A DNA stretch of 64,000 nt, taken from Fortiea contorta PCC 7126 (GTDB lineage: Bacteria > Cyanobacteriota > Cyanobacteriia > Cyanobacteriales > Nostocaceae). The notes beneath the pieces are model-generated. The model saw only the letters and a list, made by a program, of their open reading frames with translations. It ran no database searches and was not told the DNA's origin. Below, in pieces: positions 55,068 to 63,975 of this stretch. The DNA is taken from contig NZ_KB235930.1 of assembly GCF_000332295.1 (NCBI RefSeq), positions 1,245,895-1,309,894 on the forward strand. The letters are read 5' to 3'. Positions within the stretch are counted from its first letter, which is position 1, and every line of letters begins with the position of its first letter. A program made the translations under genes and the position numbers.

Positions 55068-56588
55068 CTAAAGCTCTAAACCACCTTTTTGCAGCTTTTT
55101 AAACGGATCTAAGATGAAATCAATCAAACGGCGTTGACGCACAATTACCTCTGCTGTAGCTGTTTGACCAGGAGTTAGAGGAATACGTTGGTTATCAGAA
55201 GAATTCAGAGAAATTTCCATCTCAAAAACTTCTACTTTACCTTGAGAAGTTTCCATAACTTTAGAATCTGGTGACATGCGAATTACCTTCCCTGTGACTA
55301 CTCCATAATCTTGGAATGGATAAGCATCAAACTTCACTTTAACTGACATTCCTGTTTTCAAAAAACCACTTTGTTGACTAGGAATATTAGCCTTAAGTAC
55401 AAACGGAATTCCTTGAGGAGCAATTTGAGCGATCGTCTGACCAGTTTGCACAACTACACCAGGCTTTTTGATAGGTAAATTAAAAATTACACCATCGATG
55501 GGTGATTTCATTAAACGTTGTGCCAATTGTAGTTTAACAGAAGTAATTTGGCTTCTAGTTTGAACTATTTCTGATTTGAGGCTGGTAATTTGCGTTTGCA
55601 TATCTTTCAGTTGTTCCTGGTTTTTCAGCAAAGCCAATTTACCAGCATTAATTACACTTTTATAACTGTTTTGTTGTTCTTCTAGTCTCAATTTTGCTTG
55701 CTGAATATCTGCTACAGCTTGGTGCATAATTCCCTGATAGCGGTTTTTTTCTTCTTGAAAGCGTAATATTGCTTGCTTGACACTTGATTCACTTTGCTCA
55801 AATATTCTTTCGCTTTCGTCAGCAATTTTTTCTAATTCCACAACTTTAATTTGTGGAACAGCACCCTCATCTCCTAGAGGGCGATAGCGCTGAATTTCTG
55901 TTAAATCTTTCCGCCAACGACTTGTAGCTAATTTATAGGAAGTCTGAGCAGAAATCTGGTTTTGTTCAGCCTGATTTACTAGCGCCAGTTTCTCCAATTT
56001 TTGTAAGTTATAAATACTCTGTTTCGCATCTAGATTTTGCTGTGCTTGATTAACTTGAGAAACTTTTTCTAATTCTTGGGATTTGTTTTGCTGTTCTTGC
56101 ACACCAATTGCTAGTTGTAATTGGTTTTTCAATAGTTCTAGTTGTACTAGTCGATTACTTAATCCTTCTAGCTTTGCTTTTCCCTGTTGCAGATCCGTTC
56201 GCAGAACATTCGATTCTAATTCTATTAGTAACTGACCAGCTTTAACAGCTTCACCTTCTTTCACCTTGACAGCAATAATATTCCCAGTTACTTGAGTATC
56301 TAATCTGTGAGTTTCTCCTAGCGGTTCAATGCGACCTCTAGCACTTCCCGTTTCATCAACTTGCGACAGCATCGCCCAAGGTAAAACTATAGCGCTAAAA
56401 ATTACTAATAAATATAGCAAAGAGCGTGTCCAACGCCTAGGTAAAGCATCTAATAGTTCCTCAGTACCGTAATACCAATCATCATAATTAGCTGGTAAAG
56501 TTGTATTTTCTTCGATAGTATCATTGATTGATTTATTGATTGATTCCTCAGTTAATACCGATGATGAATTAATAGTGGGATTAGACAT
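55068..56588 (-). CDS. HlyD-family membrane-fusion adaptor
   Basis: A 506-aa protein: short cytosolic tail (1-55), one transmembrane helix (SLLYLLVIFSAIVLPWAML), biotinyl-lipoyl half-motifs (GNIIAVKVKEGEAVKAGQLL and KSPIDGVIFNLPIKKPG), a long coiled-coil hairpin (about residues 130-345) and a beta-barrel end. This is the periplasmic adaptor of type I secretion. It follows the ABC gene on the same strand (161-bp gap containing a dispersed repeat). Confidence 0.92.
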   Translation of the reverse strand: MSNPTINSSSVLTEESINKSINDTIEENTTLPANYDDWYYGTEELLDALPRRWTRSLLYLLVIFSAIVLPWAMLSQVDETGSARGRIEPLGETHRLDTQVTGNIIAVKVKEGEAVKAGQLLIELESNVLRTDLQQGKAKLEGLSNRLVQLELLKNQLQLAIGVQEQQNKSQELEKVSQVNQAQQNLDAKQSIYNLQKLEKLALVNQAEQNQISAQTSYKLATSRWRKDLTEIQRYRPLGDEGAVPQIKVVELEKIADESERIFEQSESSVKQAILRFQEEKNRYQGIMHQAVADIQQAKLRLEEQQNSYKSVINAGKLALLKNQEQLKDMQTQITSLKSEIVQTRSQITSVKLQLAQRLMKSPIDGVIFNLPIKKPGVVVQTGQTIAQIAPQGIPFVLKANIPSQQSGFLKTGMSVKVKFDAYPFQDYGVVTGKVIRMSPDSKVMETSQGKVEVFEMEISLNSSDNQRIPLTPGQTATAEVIVRQRRLIDFILDPFKKLQKGGLEL

Positions 56589-56639
56589 AGTAGAGTGATG
56601 AGTGATGTCAGATTTTATTAAATAAAATACTTTTTGCGA

Positions 56640-56745
56640 AAACAGTTTTTTGCGCTCTCCTTTGCGTCTTGGCGTCTACTCTTCGAGAACGACTACCCTT
56701 CGGGAACGTCTGCGACGAACGTCGAATGCGCGAAACAAAAAATTT
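56640..56745. repeat. dispersed CGCAAAG-type repeat between ABC and HlyD genes
   Basis: Reads CTTTGCGTCTTGGCGTCTAC, then CCTTCGGGAACGTCTGCGAC and GAATGCGCGAAAC. It belongs with the elements at 14950 and 61390 and splits the operon by 161 bp. Confidence 0.55.
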
Positions 56746-56749
56746 TTCA

Positions 56750-59700
56750 TCAACTTGCTTGTGCGAGTTGTTGTTCATTTAGGTAGTAGTAATGACCTCT
56801 TTTTGCAATTAACTCCTCATGAGTACCGCTTTCAATTAACAAACCGCGATCTAATACTAAAATCAAGTCAGCATTGCGGATTGTGGAGAGCCTATGAGCA
56901 ATAATTAAGCTGGTACGACCTTGCAGAATTGTATTTAAATTATTCTGAATGACGCGCTCTGATTCTGCATCTAGATGACTTGTCGCTTCATCGAAAATCA
57001 ATAAACGAGGATTACCTAACAAAGCACGTGCAATTGCTAGACGTTGGCGTTGTCCACCAGATAGCATTCCACCACCTTCACCAATTTGGGTTTCATAACC
57101 CATTGGTAATTGTCGAATAAATTCATCTGCACCCGCTAGATGTGCCACTTTCATAACTTCTGTTAAGGAAGCTTCTGGAAAAGCGATACTAATATTTTCA
57201 CGAATTGTACCGCCAAATAAGAAAGTATCTTGATCGACAACACCAATTTGAGAACGCAGCGATCGCAAGGCTAAACTAGTGACATCATGGCCATCAATTA
57301 AAATTTTGCCGTCTGTTGGTGTATATAAACCCAAAATCAGTTTAGCTAGGGTGGTTTTTCCGGAACCACTACGTCCTACTAAGGCTACAGTTTGCTCTGG
57401 CTGAATTTCAAAATTGAGGTTTTCTAAGACGTTAATGTCATTATCAGAATGATAGCAGAAGGTCATATTCTCAAAGCGAATATTACCGCGAATACTCGCT
57501 AAATATTGACGTGGTTGATGTTGTAAGTCTTCTTCTGGTTCAGCTTCGAGAACATCATTAATCCGTTCAGTAGAGATAATCACTTCTTGTAATTGATTCC
57601 AAAGGACAGTGAGGCGTTGAAAGGGACTAATAATATTACCCAACAACATATTAAAAGCCACTAACTGCCCAATTGTGAGTTGATTTTGAATGACTAACCA
57701 AGCGCCAAACCAGAGTAATCCTGTAGTTGCTAAAGATTCAATTGTTGAACTAAAAATTTGCATTTGGTTGCCTACTATCTGCCCACCAAACATTTTTTTA
57801 GTCAAGTTATTTAGCAGTTCTTCCCAACGCCAGCGCACGGTCTGTTCAATTGCCATTGAGCGAATGGAACGAATACCCGTGAGGGATTGAATCAAATAAC
57901 TATTCTCTTTAGCTAATGCACCAAAAACTTCGCGGCTGATGCGGCGAAAAAAGGGTGTAGCAACCAGCGCTAAAATTAAAAATGGTGGCACAATTGCTAG
58001 TGCTAATAATGCCATTTTCCAGCTATACCAAAACATCAATCCCACATAGATAAATACTGTCACTAAATCGAGAATTATTGATAGTGCTTCGCCTGTGAGA
58101 AAGCGCTGAATTTTTTGATTCTCTTGGACGCGAGAAACAATATCACCAACGTAACGCGACTCAAAAAAAGCTAAAGGGAGGCGAAATGTATGTTTGATAA
58201 AACCTACCATTAGCGCTACGCCAATACGGTTGGCTGTATGATCTAGCAGGTATTGTCGTAGTCCATTAAGGGCGACGCGGAATAAACCAAAAATCAACAA
58301 ACCAAACCCGACAGCAGTTAAAGTGAGGGTACTACCTTGGACAATAACTCTGTCTAAAAGTAACTGCGTAAATAGAGGTGTAATTAATCCAAATAATTGG
58401 ATAAATACAGAAGCAACGAAAACTTCTAGTAGTACTTGCCAATGTGGTTTAACTAACTCGAATAACTGCCAAAATGGTGTACTTGCTTCTTCACTTTCTT
58501 TGAGGAGGGCGGTAGGTTGTAATATTAAAGCATAACCAGTCCAATCTGCTAGGAATTGATGATGGGTGAGGCTACGTTGACCAATTCCAGGATCACCGAC
58601 AATGACATATTTTTTGGTAATTTTATAAACAACAATGTAATGATTACCTTCCCAATGCGCGATCGCAGGTAGGGGTTGTTGTGCTAATTTATCTAGGCTG
58701 GCTTTAACTGGACGGCTTGCAAAACCAATACTTTCAGCGGCGCTGGCTAACCCTCGCAAAGAAACCCCAATACGATTAACGTTCGCTAAATCCCGCAATC
58801 TGTTAATACTAAAACCCTTACCCCAATAGCGACCAATCATTACTAAACAAGCGACACCGCAATCGGAAGTACTTTGTTGTTCAAAAAAGGGATAGCGTTT
58901 AGTTATTTGTGCCCATAGATGTCTAGCTTTTACTTGAGGTGTTGGAAAATAAGCACGTCGTTGTTTCTTTTTTGGGGTAGCCTTGGCTGGAAAAGGAATT
59001 ACATTAGGAATTGCAGATTGCTGATTATTTACTCTATCTTGGCGCTCCTGATAGTTAGTTAACTCTGCTAATTCTTGCCAAAATTGCAGTGCTGTTTGCC
59101 AATCCCTAGTCCTTAAACGATAAATAATTGTTGGTTGAGTTGCTTCCCAATTACCCTGTTCTGGCGTATATATTTTTTCTGGGATTAAATAACTACCGTC
59201 GGGATGCTGTAGTTTTCCTTGACGTAGCAAAAATAACTGAGTATCTTGTTCTGGAGAAAACTCTTGAAACTCTCTCAATGAAAGCCTTTCAAACAAATAT
59301 AATGCCTGAAATATACCCTCTGGTGAAGTTTGGGGGTGTTGTTGACGATACAACATCAGCAAATCCCAAAGTTCTGCACGTACTAAAAAGCGATCGCAGA
59401 TTTTGGGGTATTTAGCGATCAAAGTCTGCAATAAATTTTCGTTGAGATAACACAGTTTTAAATTAGTTGAAGCCCTCGCAGCATAAAAGCTAAAGTCTGA
59501 CTTTGCAAACAAGGTCATTTCACCAAACGAAGACCCTGCTGCTAAAGTAGAAATTAAGTTACCAGAACTATCTAATAATCTGACTTTACCCGAAACCACT
59601 AAATAAATTCCTGCCTTCGCATCTCTTGATTTCCAAAACAGTTTTGCTATGGGTGGTTCTACAATTTCAACTTTTGCCCAACAATTGTTTAATTCCCTAT

Positions 59701-59770
59701 CCGAAAGCTTTTCATCCAAAATAGAGGTCAGTAATTGACCCAGTTGTTCTTGGGAAAATATTGATGGCAT
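56750..59770 (-). CDS. peptidase-containing ABC exporter with cyclic-nucleotide-binding domain
   Basis: A 1006-aa protein. An N-terminal cNMP-binding-like domain (about 45-135: FGEMTLFAKSDFSFYAARAS), a linker region, then a C39 peptidase with Cys304 (STSDCGVAC), His377 (EGNHYIVVY) and Asp393 (VGDPG). The ABC membrane domain follows (about 435-720). The nucleotide-binding domain has Walker A LVGRSGSGKTTLAKL, signature LSGGQRQRLAIARAL and Walker B LLIFDEATSHLD. It cuts GG-leader peptides and pumps them out; the same domain order occurs in HetC of Anabaena, so a differentiation-related signal is an alternative. AGAGAGGAA lies just before ATG 59770. Confidence 0.93.
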   Translation of the reverse strand: MPSIFSQEQLGQLLTSILDEKLSDRELNNCWAKVEIVEPPIAKLFWKSRDAKAGIYLVVSGKVRLLDSSGNLISTLAAGSSFGEMTLFAKSDFSFYAARASTNLKLCYLNENLLQTLIAKYPKICDRFLVRAELWDLLMLYRQQHPQTSPEGIFQALYLFERLSLREFQEFSPEQDTQLFLLRQGKLQHPDGSYLIPEKIYTPEQGNWEATQPTIIYRLRTRDWQTALQFWQELAELTNYQERQDRVNNQQSAIPNVIPFPAKATPKKKQRRAYFPTPQVKARHLWAQITKRYPFFEQQSTSDCGVACLVMIGRYWGKGFSINRLRDLANVNRIGVSLRGLASAAESIGFASRPVKASLDKLAQQPLPAIAHWEGNHYIVVYKITKKYVIVGDPGIGQRSLTHHQFLADWTGYALILQPTALLKESEEASTPFWQLFELVKPHWQVLLEVFVASVFIQLFGLITPLFTQLLLDRVIVQGSTLTLTAVGFGLLIFGLFRVALNGLRQYLLDHTANRIGVALMVGFIKHTFRLPLAFFESRYVGDIVSRVQENQKIQRFLTGEALSIILDLVTVFIYVGLMFWYSWKMALLALAIVPPFLILALVATPFFRRISREVFGALAKENSYLIQSLTGIRSIRSMAIEQTVRWRWEELLNNLTKKMFGGQIVGNQMQIFSSTIESLATTGLLWFGAWLVIQNQLTIGQLVAFNMLLGNIISPFQRLTVLWNQLQEVIISTERINDVLEAEPEEDLQHQPRQYLASIRGNIRFENMTFCYHSDNDINVLENLNFEIQPEQTVALVGRSGSGKTTLAKLILGLYTPTDGKILIDGHDVTSLALRSLRSQIGVVDQDTFLFGGTIRENISIAFPEASLTEVMKVAHLAGADEFIRQLPMGYETQIGEGGGMLSGGQRQRLAIARALLGNPRLLIFDEATSHLDAESERVIQNNLNTILQGRTSLIIAHRLSTIRNADLILVLDRGLLIESGTHEELIAKRGHYYYLNEQQLAQAS

Positions 59771-59791
59771 TTCCTCTCTTTTACCCCAAAC

Positions 59792-60370
59792 TTAGTTATT
59801 AATCTGCATCAAATTTAATGACTGATATAGATGAGAATCAGTCTGAGAGTGTAAGTCACTGATTCTTACACCATTCGCCTTTGTTTCTGGAATTTCTATT
59901 TGTTTATGTATCCGGTTTTTTTGTGTAGCCAGACCCATTTCTTTGAGCAATCTATTAATGTGGCGATTACTGATTTCAATACCAAATTCAGTTGCCAAAT
60001 GCTTGCTTAACCATTGAGATGTCCAACTACTAAAGGCGTAACCATATTTCCGGGGACTATGGCTCAACAATTCTTTTAATCTGTTGAGATATTGTTGATT
60101 GACAGTTTTTGGTCTGCCTATTGGTCGTTGCTGCCATTGTTCAACTAAACCTGCTTTAGCAATAGTAATCCAATAACGAGCCATTTCCTGAGAACAACCT
60201 AAAATTTGGCAAATTTCGGTTTGTGATTTTCCCATATCTGCCAACAGCATAATTTCTAGCCTTCGCCGATATTCTGGTTGCAATTTTTCAGGTAAATTTT
60301 TCAATAAATCCTTGTGCTGATCAGGTGTGAAAAACTGATTTTCAGTGTCTTGAAAGGACTTTTTTGACAT
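59792..60370 (-). CDS. HTH regulator-like protein resembling the IS630 transposase N-terminus
   Basis: A 192-aa protein with two helix-turn-helix units: RRLEIMLLADMGKSQTEICQ followed by ILGCSQEMARYWI, and a second around GRPKTVNQQYLNRLKELLSH to NRHINRLLKEMGLATQ. This layout copies the DNA-binding half of IS630/Tc1-type transposases, but no DDE catalytic domain follows; the protein ends with a short Gln/Ser-rich tail. It sits 21 bp upstream of the exporter on the same strand, so it is probably a captured DNA-binding module acting as regulator of the operon. Start ATG 60370. Confidence 0.8.
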   Translation of the reverse strand: MSKKSFQDTENQFFTPDQHKDLLKNLPEKLQPEYRRRLEIMLLADMGKSQTEICQILGCSQEMARYWITIAKAGLVEQWQQRPIGRPKTVNQQYLNRLKELLSHSPRKYGYAFSSWTSQWLSKHLATEFGIEISNRHINRLLKEMGLATQKNRIHKQIEIPETKANGVRISDLHSQTDSHLYQSLNLMQINN

Positions 60371-61055
60371 AAAATCGCTCGCTCAATGCAAATTGTGTCC
60401 AAATGCATTCACAGTTGTGCTATCCAGATTTCACTGACTATTTAGAAATAATCTAATGCTTGAGGAGTAATTATCAATCACTAATTATTATTGTCAGGAT
60501 CATATCAAGTGATTACCTGAGCTTGATATGATCCTGACAATGCATTCTACAAGTTAGATGTGGCATTTATTCTGAGAAATGCTGGAAACTGTGATGATAA
60601 TTGAACTCACAAAAGTGCAAAATGTTATTAATTTTGTAGCAGAAATGGAATTATTGTTTTATCTATTCCAGTTAAATTAATAACAAAAAATTCTAGAAAA
60701 TTTCTAAACTGTTGTATTTGCCAGTTGCAGATACCTGCTACTAACTCTTTTTGCTCACTACATTTTTAAAAATTATAAGTTATCTGAAAATCAAGTTAAT
60801 CATGGAGGCAATAAAGCATAAAACTGTGTATTCACGCACTATATTGTTTTAGTCGCTAACCTGAGATAATGTCAAGGGTGAGTGCATTAAAAAATTGAGC
60901 ATTGCATAATAGAGATAATTTTTAGTTAGTAATTATCGCTTTTAAATGATGTTTGAAAAGTTGTAAAATATACTTAAAACTTTGTTTATTTTATGTGTAT
61001 ACCGTCGCCTTTGAAGTTGCAATTGAGCATTCAATCAGCAAAAGTGCAACTAGTG
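60371..61055. other. 685-bp spacer upstream of the HTH-exporter operon
   Basis: AT-rich, with the 52-bp hairpin at 60490. No credible gene; a 16-codon frame at 60802 is dismissed. It should hold the operon promoter, but no consensus was recognised. Confidence 0.45.
60490..60541. repeat. perfect 20-bp inverted repeat, 12-nt loop
   Basis: ATTGTCAGGATCATATCAAG (60490-60509) and CTTGATATGATCCTGACAAT (60522-60541) match at all 20 positions. It lies about 120 bp upstream of the HTH gene start. Confidence 0.95.
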
Positions 61056-61346
61056 CTACTGTGGCATAATTGACGATGCCGCTGCAGAAGAAGTATGAAA
61101 CAACCGGGCGATCGCCTGCAGCAATTTCTCAGGCTTTACTGGCTTGGAAAGATGCAGTTGAAAGCCTGCTGCCATTGCTTGTTGATAATTAATATCTCCA
61201 GCGTAGGCAGTTAGGGCGATCGCCTTTACCTGTCCTCCCTGGGCTGGTGACAATGCCCTCACCTGCTGCATCAGCATATAACCATCCATTTGCGTATTTA
61301 CATTTTGCATCTCTACATTTTGCGTATTTACATTTTGCATCTCCAC
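61056..61346 (-). pseudogene. truncated response-regulator receiver fragment
   Basis: Residues MDGYMLMQQVRALSPAQGG, then VKAIALTAYAGDINYQQAMA and LSKPVKPEKLLQAIARL are the second half of a REC domain, including the Lys of LSKP; the phosphorylatable Asp half is missing. The apparent N-terminus (EMQNVNTQNVEMQNVNTQ) is just the translation of a 30-bp tandem repeat. So it is the 3' remnant of a hybrid kinase or response regulator. It might still be translated, but function is doubtful. Confidence 0.75.
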
Positions 61347-61350
61347 AACA
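61291..61350. repeat. 30-bp tandem repeat, two copies
   Basis: TGCGTATTTACATTTTGCAT followed by CTCTACATTT occurs at 61291 and again, slightly diverged at its end, at 61321. Confidence 0.85.
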
Positions 61351-61651
61351 AAATGAGACGTTGCTCAATAACGGAACGATTTTTATCTCGCGCAAAAGCA
61401 AAGACACTCGTCTGGGCGGGTTTCCCGCGCCGGTCTGCTTGAAGGGTGGAACCCCCCAAGCAGCTGGCTCGGCTTGAAGCGACTGGCGTCAAAGCGTCTG
61501 TCGCCAAAACGCAAAGAAACGACCTTTACCTTTGGTAGAAAACCTTATTCACCCCGCAACTATGCAACGCCGCAAATTTATATTGAGATTTAGCAAAGCC
61601 CAAAACGGTGAATTTGTGCAAATAGTCTAATTGGCTAGTCGCTAGATAACT
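61347..61651. repeat. 305-bp spacer with long dispersed element
   Basis: From about 61385 to 61525 lies a GC-rich composite of the CGCAAAG family (TCTCGCGCAAAAGCAAAGAC, then GGCGGGTTTCCCGCGCCGGT, then GGAACCCCCCAAGCAGCTGG and CGCCAAAACGCAAAG). No gene seen. Confidence 0.6.
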
Positions 61652-61987
61652 CTAAGCGCCTACACCTTCTGTCGCACCACCGATGCTTTTCCAAGCAGAA
61701 AGACCACCAGGAATCCCGGAGACTTCAGCAAACCCAGCTTCTAGAAGCGCTTGGGTAGCGTGGACTGCTTGCTCATCATCAGCACCATAAACATAAATAT
61801 GGCGTTCGCTGTGCAAAGCAGATTTGGCTTTTAGCGCCAATTCATCGAGAGGAATTTGGATGGCTCCGGTGATATGACCTTGATTGTAGGAAGGGCGATC
61901 GCGTACATCAACAATTGTAAAGGCCGGTTGACCCCATTCCAAACGAGACTTTAAATCGTGTACATCAACTGCTAAATTTCTACTCAT
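61652..61987 (-). CDS. rhodanese-like domain protein lacking the catalytic cysteine
   Basis: A 111-aa single rhodanese domain: FTIVDVRDRPSYNQGHITGA (CDC25-like motif), then the active loop reads HIYVYGADDEQAVHA where active enzymes have VYCxxGxRS. No Cys exists anywhere in the protein, so sulfur transfer is unlikely; a binding or regulatory role is inferred. Start ATG 61987. Confidence 0.9.
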   Translation of the reverse strand: MSRNLAVDVHDLKSRLEWGQPAFTIVDVRDRPSYNQGHITGAIQIPLDELALKAKSALHSERHIYVYGADDEQAVHATQALLEAGFAEVSGIPGGLSAWKSIGGATEGVGA

Positions 61988-62308
61988 AAGCTTTTCCCGC
62001 TTATAACCTCACAAGCAATTTATCAAATATCCTAATTTGAATTGAAATTTCTTTACAATTAATAAGAATTTTTGGGAATGTGGGGTGATGGGGTGATGGG
62101 GTGATGGGGTGACTTGTACTGAGCGAAGTCGAAGTAAGTCGAAGTATGGGGAGGTGAGAGAAAAAAAGAATTTATGCTGACGCTTGCTGTCTTCTCCTTC
62201 CTCCCACCCTTCCCACACCTCCCACCCTTCCCACACCTCCCCACCTCCCCACCTCCCCACCTCCCCATCACCCCACCTCCCACACCTCCTGTTCCTGCTA
62301 AATAACTC
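61988..62308. other. 321-bp spacer before mutL made of low-complexity repeats
   Basis: A 9-bp repeat (GGGGTGATG, 62083-62110), the inverted composite element (62100-62225, see 35234), and an octamer/heptamer CCACCTCC tract (62200-62290). No gene seen; the long reverse-strand frames here are translations of the repeats. Confidence 0.7.
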
Positions 62309-63967
62309 ATGGCATCTATTATCCAAACACTACCAACGGAAGTTGTATATCTGATTACCGCAGGCGAGGTAATCGATTCTTTAGCGGCTGTCGTGCGAGA
62401 ATTGGTGGAAAACTCCCTAGACGCGGGCGCGACTAGAATTGTGGTGGCTATTTGGCCGCAGCAGTGGCGGGTGCGTGTGGCTGATAATGGTTGTGGAATG
62501 AATTTAGAAGATTTGCAACAAGCAGCGATCGCTCACAGCACGAGTAAAATTCGCTCTTGTGCAGATTTATGGAAAATCAATAGCTTGGGATTTCGTGGCG
62601 AAGCACTGCACAGTTTGACGAATTTGGCAAGTTTAGAAATCTTTAGCCGTCCAGCCCAGGAAAACTTAGGGTGGCGGGTGGTGTATGGTGAGGGTGGGGC
62701 GGCTGTTGAGGTGACGGCAACGGCGATCGCTCCTGGTACAGTGGTAACAGTCTCGAATCTTTTCGGTAATTGTCTATCTCGCCGTCAGGGTTTACCTCCA
62801 ACATCACAGCAAATGAAAGCTGTGCAAGCAACTATTCACCAAATCGCTCTGTGTCATCCTCATGTTACTTGGCAGGTTTGGCAAAATGACCGGGAATACT
62901 TTACCATCTATCCCTGCCGAACTATCGCACAACTGCTACCGCAAATTATTCCCAAAATCCGTTCTAGTGACCTGCAAGAGTTGAAACTAGATGTCGCCAA
63001 TCTTGCTCACTCAGCACTAAATTTAGTAGTAGGATTACCGGATAGGTGTCATCGCCATCGTCCAGATTGGGTGAGGGTGGCAATGAATGGCAGGATGGTT
63101 AAATGTCCGGAGATAGAACAGACAATTCTTTCAACTTTTCATAAAACATTACCACGCGATCGCTATCCTATTTGTTTTTTGCATCTGGTGATTTCTCCTG
63201 AGCACATCAATTGGAATCGTAACCCGGCGAAAACAGAAATTTACCTCAACGAGGTCAATTTTTGGCAAGAACAAGTGATTCAAGGAATTGAACAAGCTCT
63301 CCGCATCAGTGCGGTTAACCTCAAAGAGGCTGTGCAAACAACGCGAGTCAGTAAATTATTGAAAGCGGCTGAAGCGAAAGGCAATTATAATTTCCAACCG
63401 CAAAACTCACCAGAAGACGATCAGCAAACCTCTCTCAAAGCGATCGCCCAACTGAGCAATACTTATATAGTGGTAGAACATCCAGGGGGAATGTGGTTAG
63501 TAGAACAGCACATCGCCCATGAACGAGTGTTATATGAACAATTGTGCGATCGCTGGCAAATCATCCCCGTCGAACCCGCAATCATTCTTTATCAATTATC
63601 CCCAGCCCAAGTCTCTCAACTGCAACGCATAGGTTTAGATATAGAACCCTTTGGTGAACAACTTTGGGCAGTGCGGAGCATACCTGCAATGTTACAACAC
63701 CGCGAAGACTGTGCACAAGCAATTTTAGAACTCAGTTGGGGAGGAGATTTACAAACAGCCCAAGTAGCTGTCGCTTGTCGCACCGCCATTCGCAACGGGA
63801 CACCAATGAACCTAAACCAAATGCAAACGCTACTCAATCAATGGCAAAATACCCGTAACCCCCGCACCTGTCCCCACGGACGCCCAATTTATTTATCTTT
63901 GGAAGAATCAGCTTTAGCCAGATTTTTTCGGCGTAACTGGGTAATTGGTAAGAGTCATGGGATTTAG
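62309..63967 (+). CDS. mutL: DNA mismatch repair protein MutL
   Basis: A 552-aa protein. N-terminal GHKL ATPase: ITAGEVIDSLAAVVRELVEN, DNGCGM, GFRGEAL, and NPAKTEI. The C-terminal dimerisation domain (about 370-552) carries EQHIAHERVLYE near residue 398, ACRTAIR and CPHGRPIYLSL, resembling the endonuclease motifs of MutL/PMS2 homologues, though the usual DQHA first Asp is Glu here. Expected to act with MutS in post-replicative mismatch repair. ATG 62309. Confidence 0.95.
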   Translation: MASIIQTLPTEVVYLITAGEVIDSLAAVVRELVENSLDAGATRIVVAIWPQQWRVRVADNGCGMNLEDLQQAAIAHSTSKIRSCADLWKINSLGFRGEALHSLTNLASLEIFSRPAQENLGWRVVYGEGGAAVEVTATAIAPGTVVTVSNLFGNCLSRRQGLPPTSQQMKAVQATIHQIALCHPHVTWQVWQNDREYFTIYPCRTIAQLLPQIIPKIRSSDLQELKLDVANLAHSALNLVVGLPDRCHRHRPDWVRVAMNGRMVKCPEIEQTILSTFHKTLPRDRYPICFLHLVISPEHINWNRNPAKTEIYLNEVNFWQEQVIQGIEQALRISAVNLKEAVQTTRVSKLLKAAEAKGNYNFQPQNSPEDDQQTSLKAIAQLSNTYIVVEHPGGMWLVEQHIAHERVLYEQLCDRWQIIPVEPAIILYQLSPAQVSQLQRIGLDIEPFGEQLWAVRSIPAMLQHREDCAQAILELSWGGDLQTAQVAVACRTAIRNGTPMNLNQMQTLLNQWQNTRNPRTCPHGRPIYLSLEESALARFFRRNWVIGKSHGI

Positions 63968-63975
63968 TTGTACGG

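Noticed and set aside
60802-60852. 16-codon frame MEAIKHKTVYSRTILF upstream of the HTH operon
   Set aside because: Too short and without a GG leader or ribosome context to be called a gene.
62009-62326. Reverse-strand low-complexity frames rich in Gly/Trp/Glu
   Set aside because: Translations of GGGGTGATG/GGTGGGGA repeats; they overlap the mutL start.
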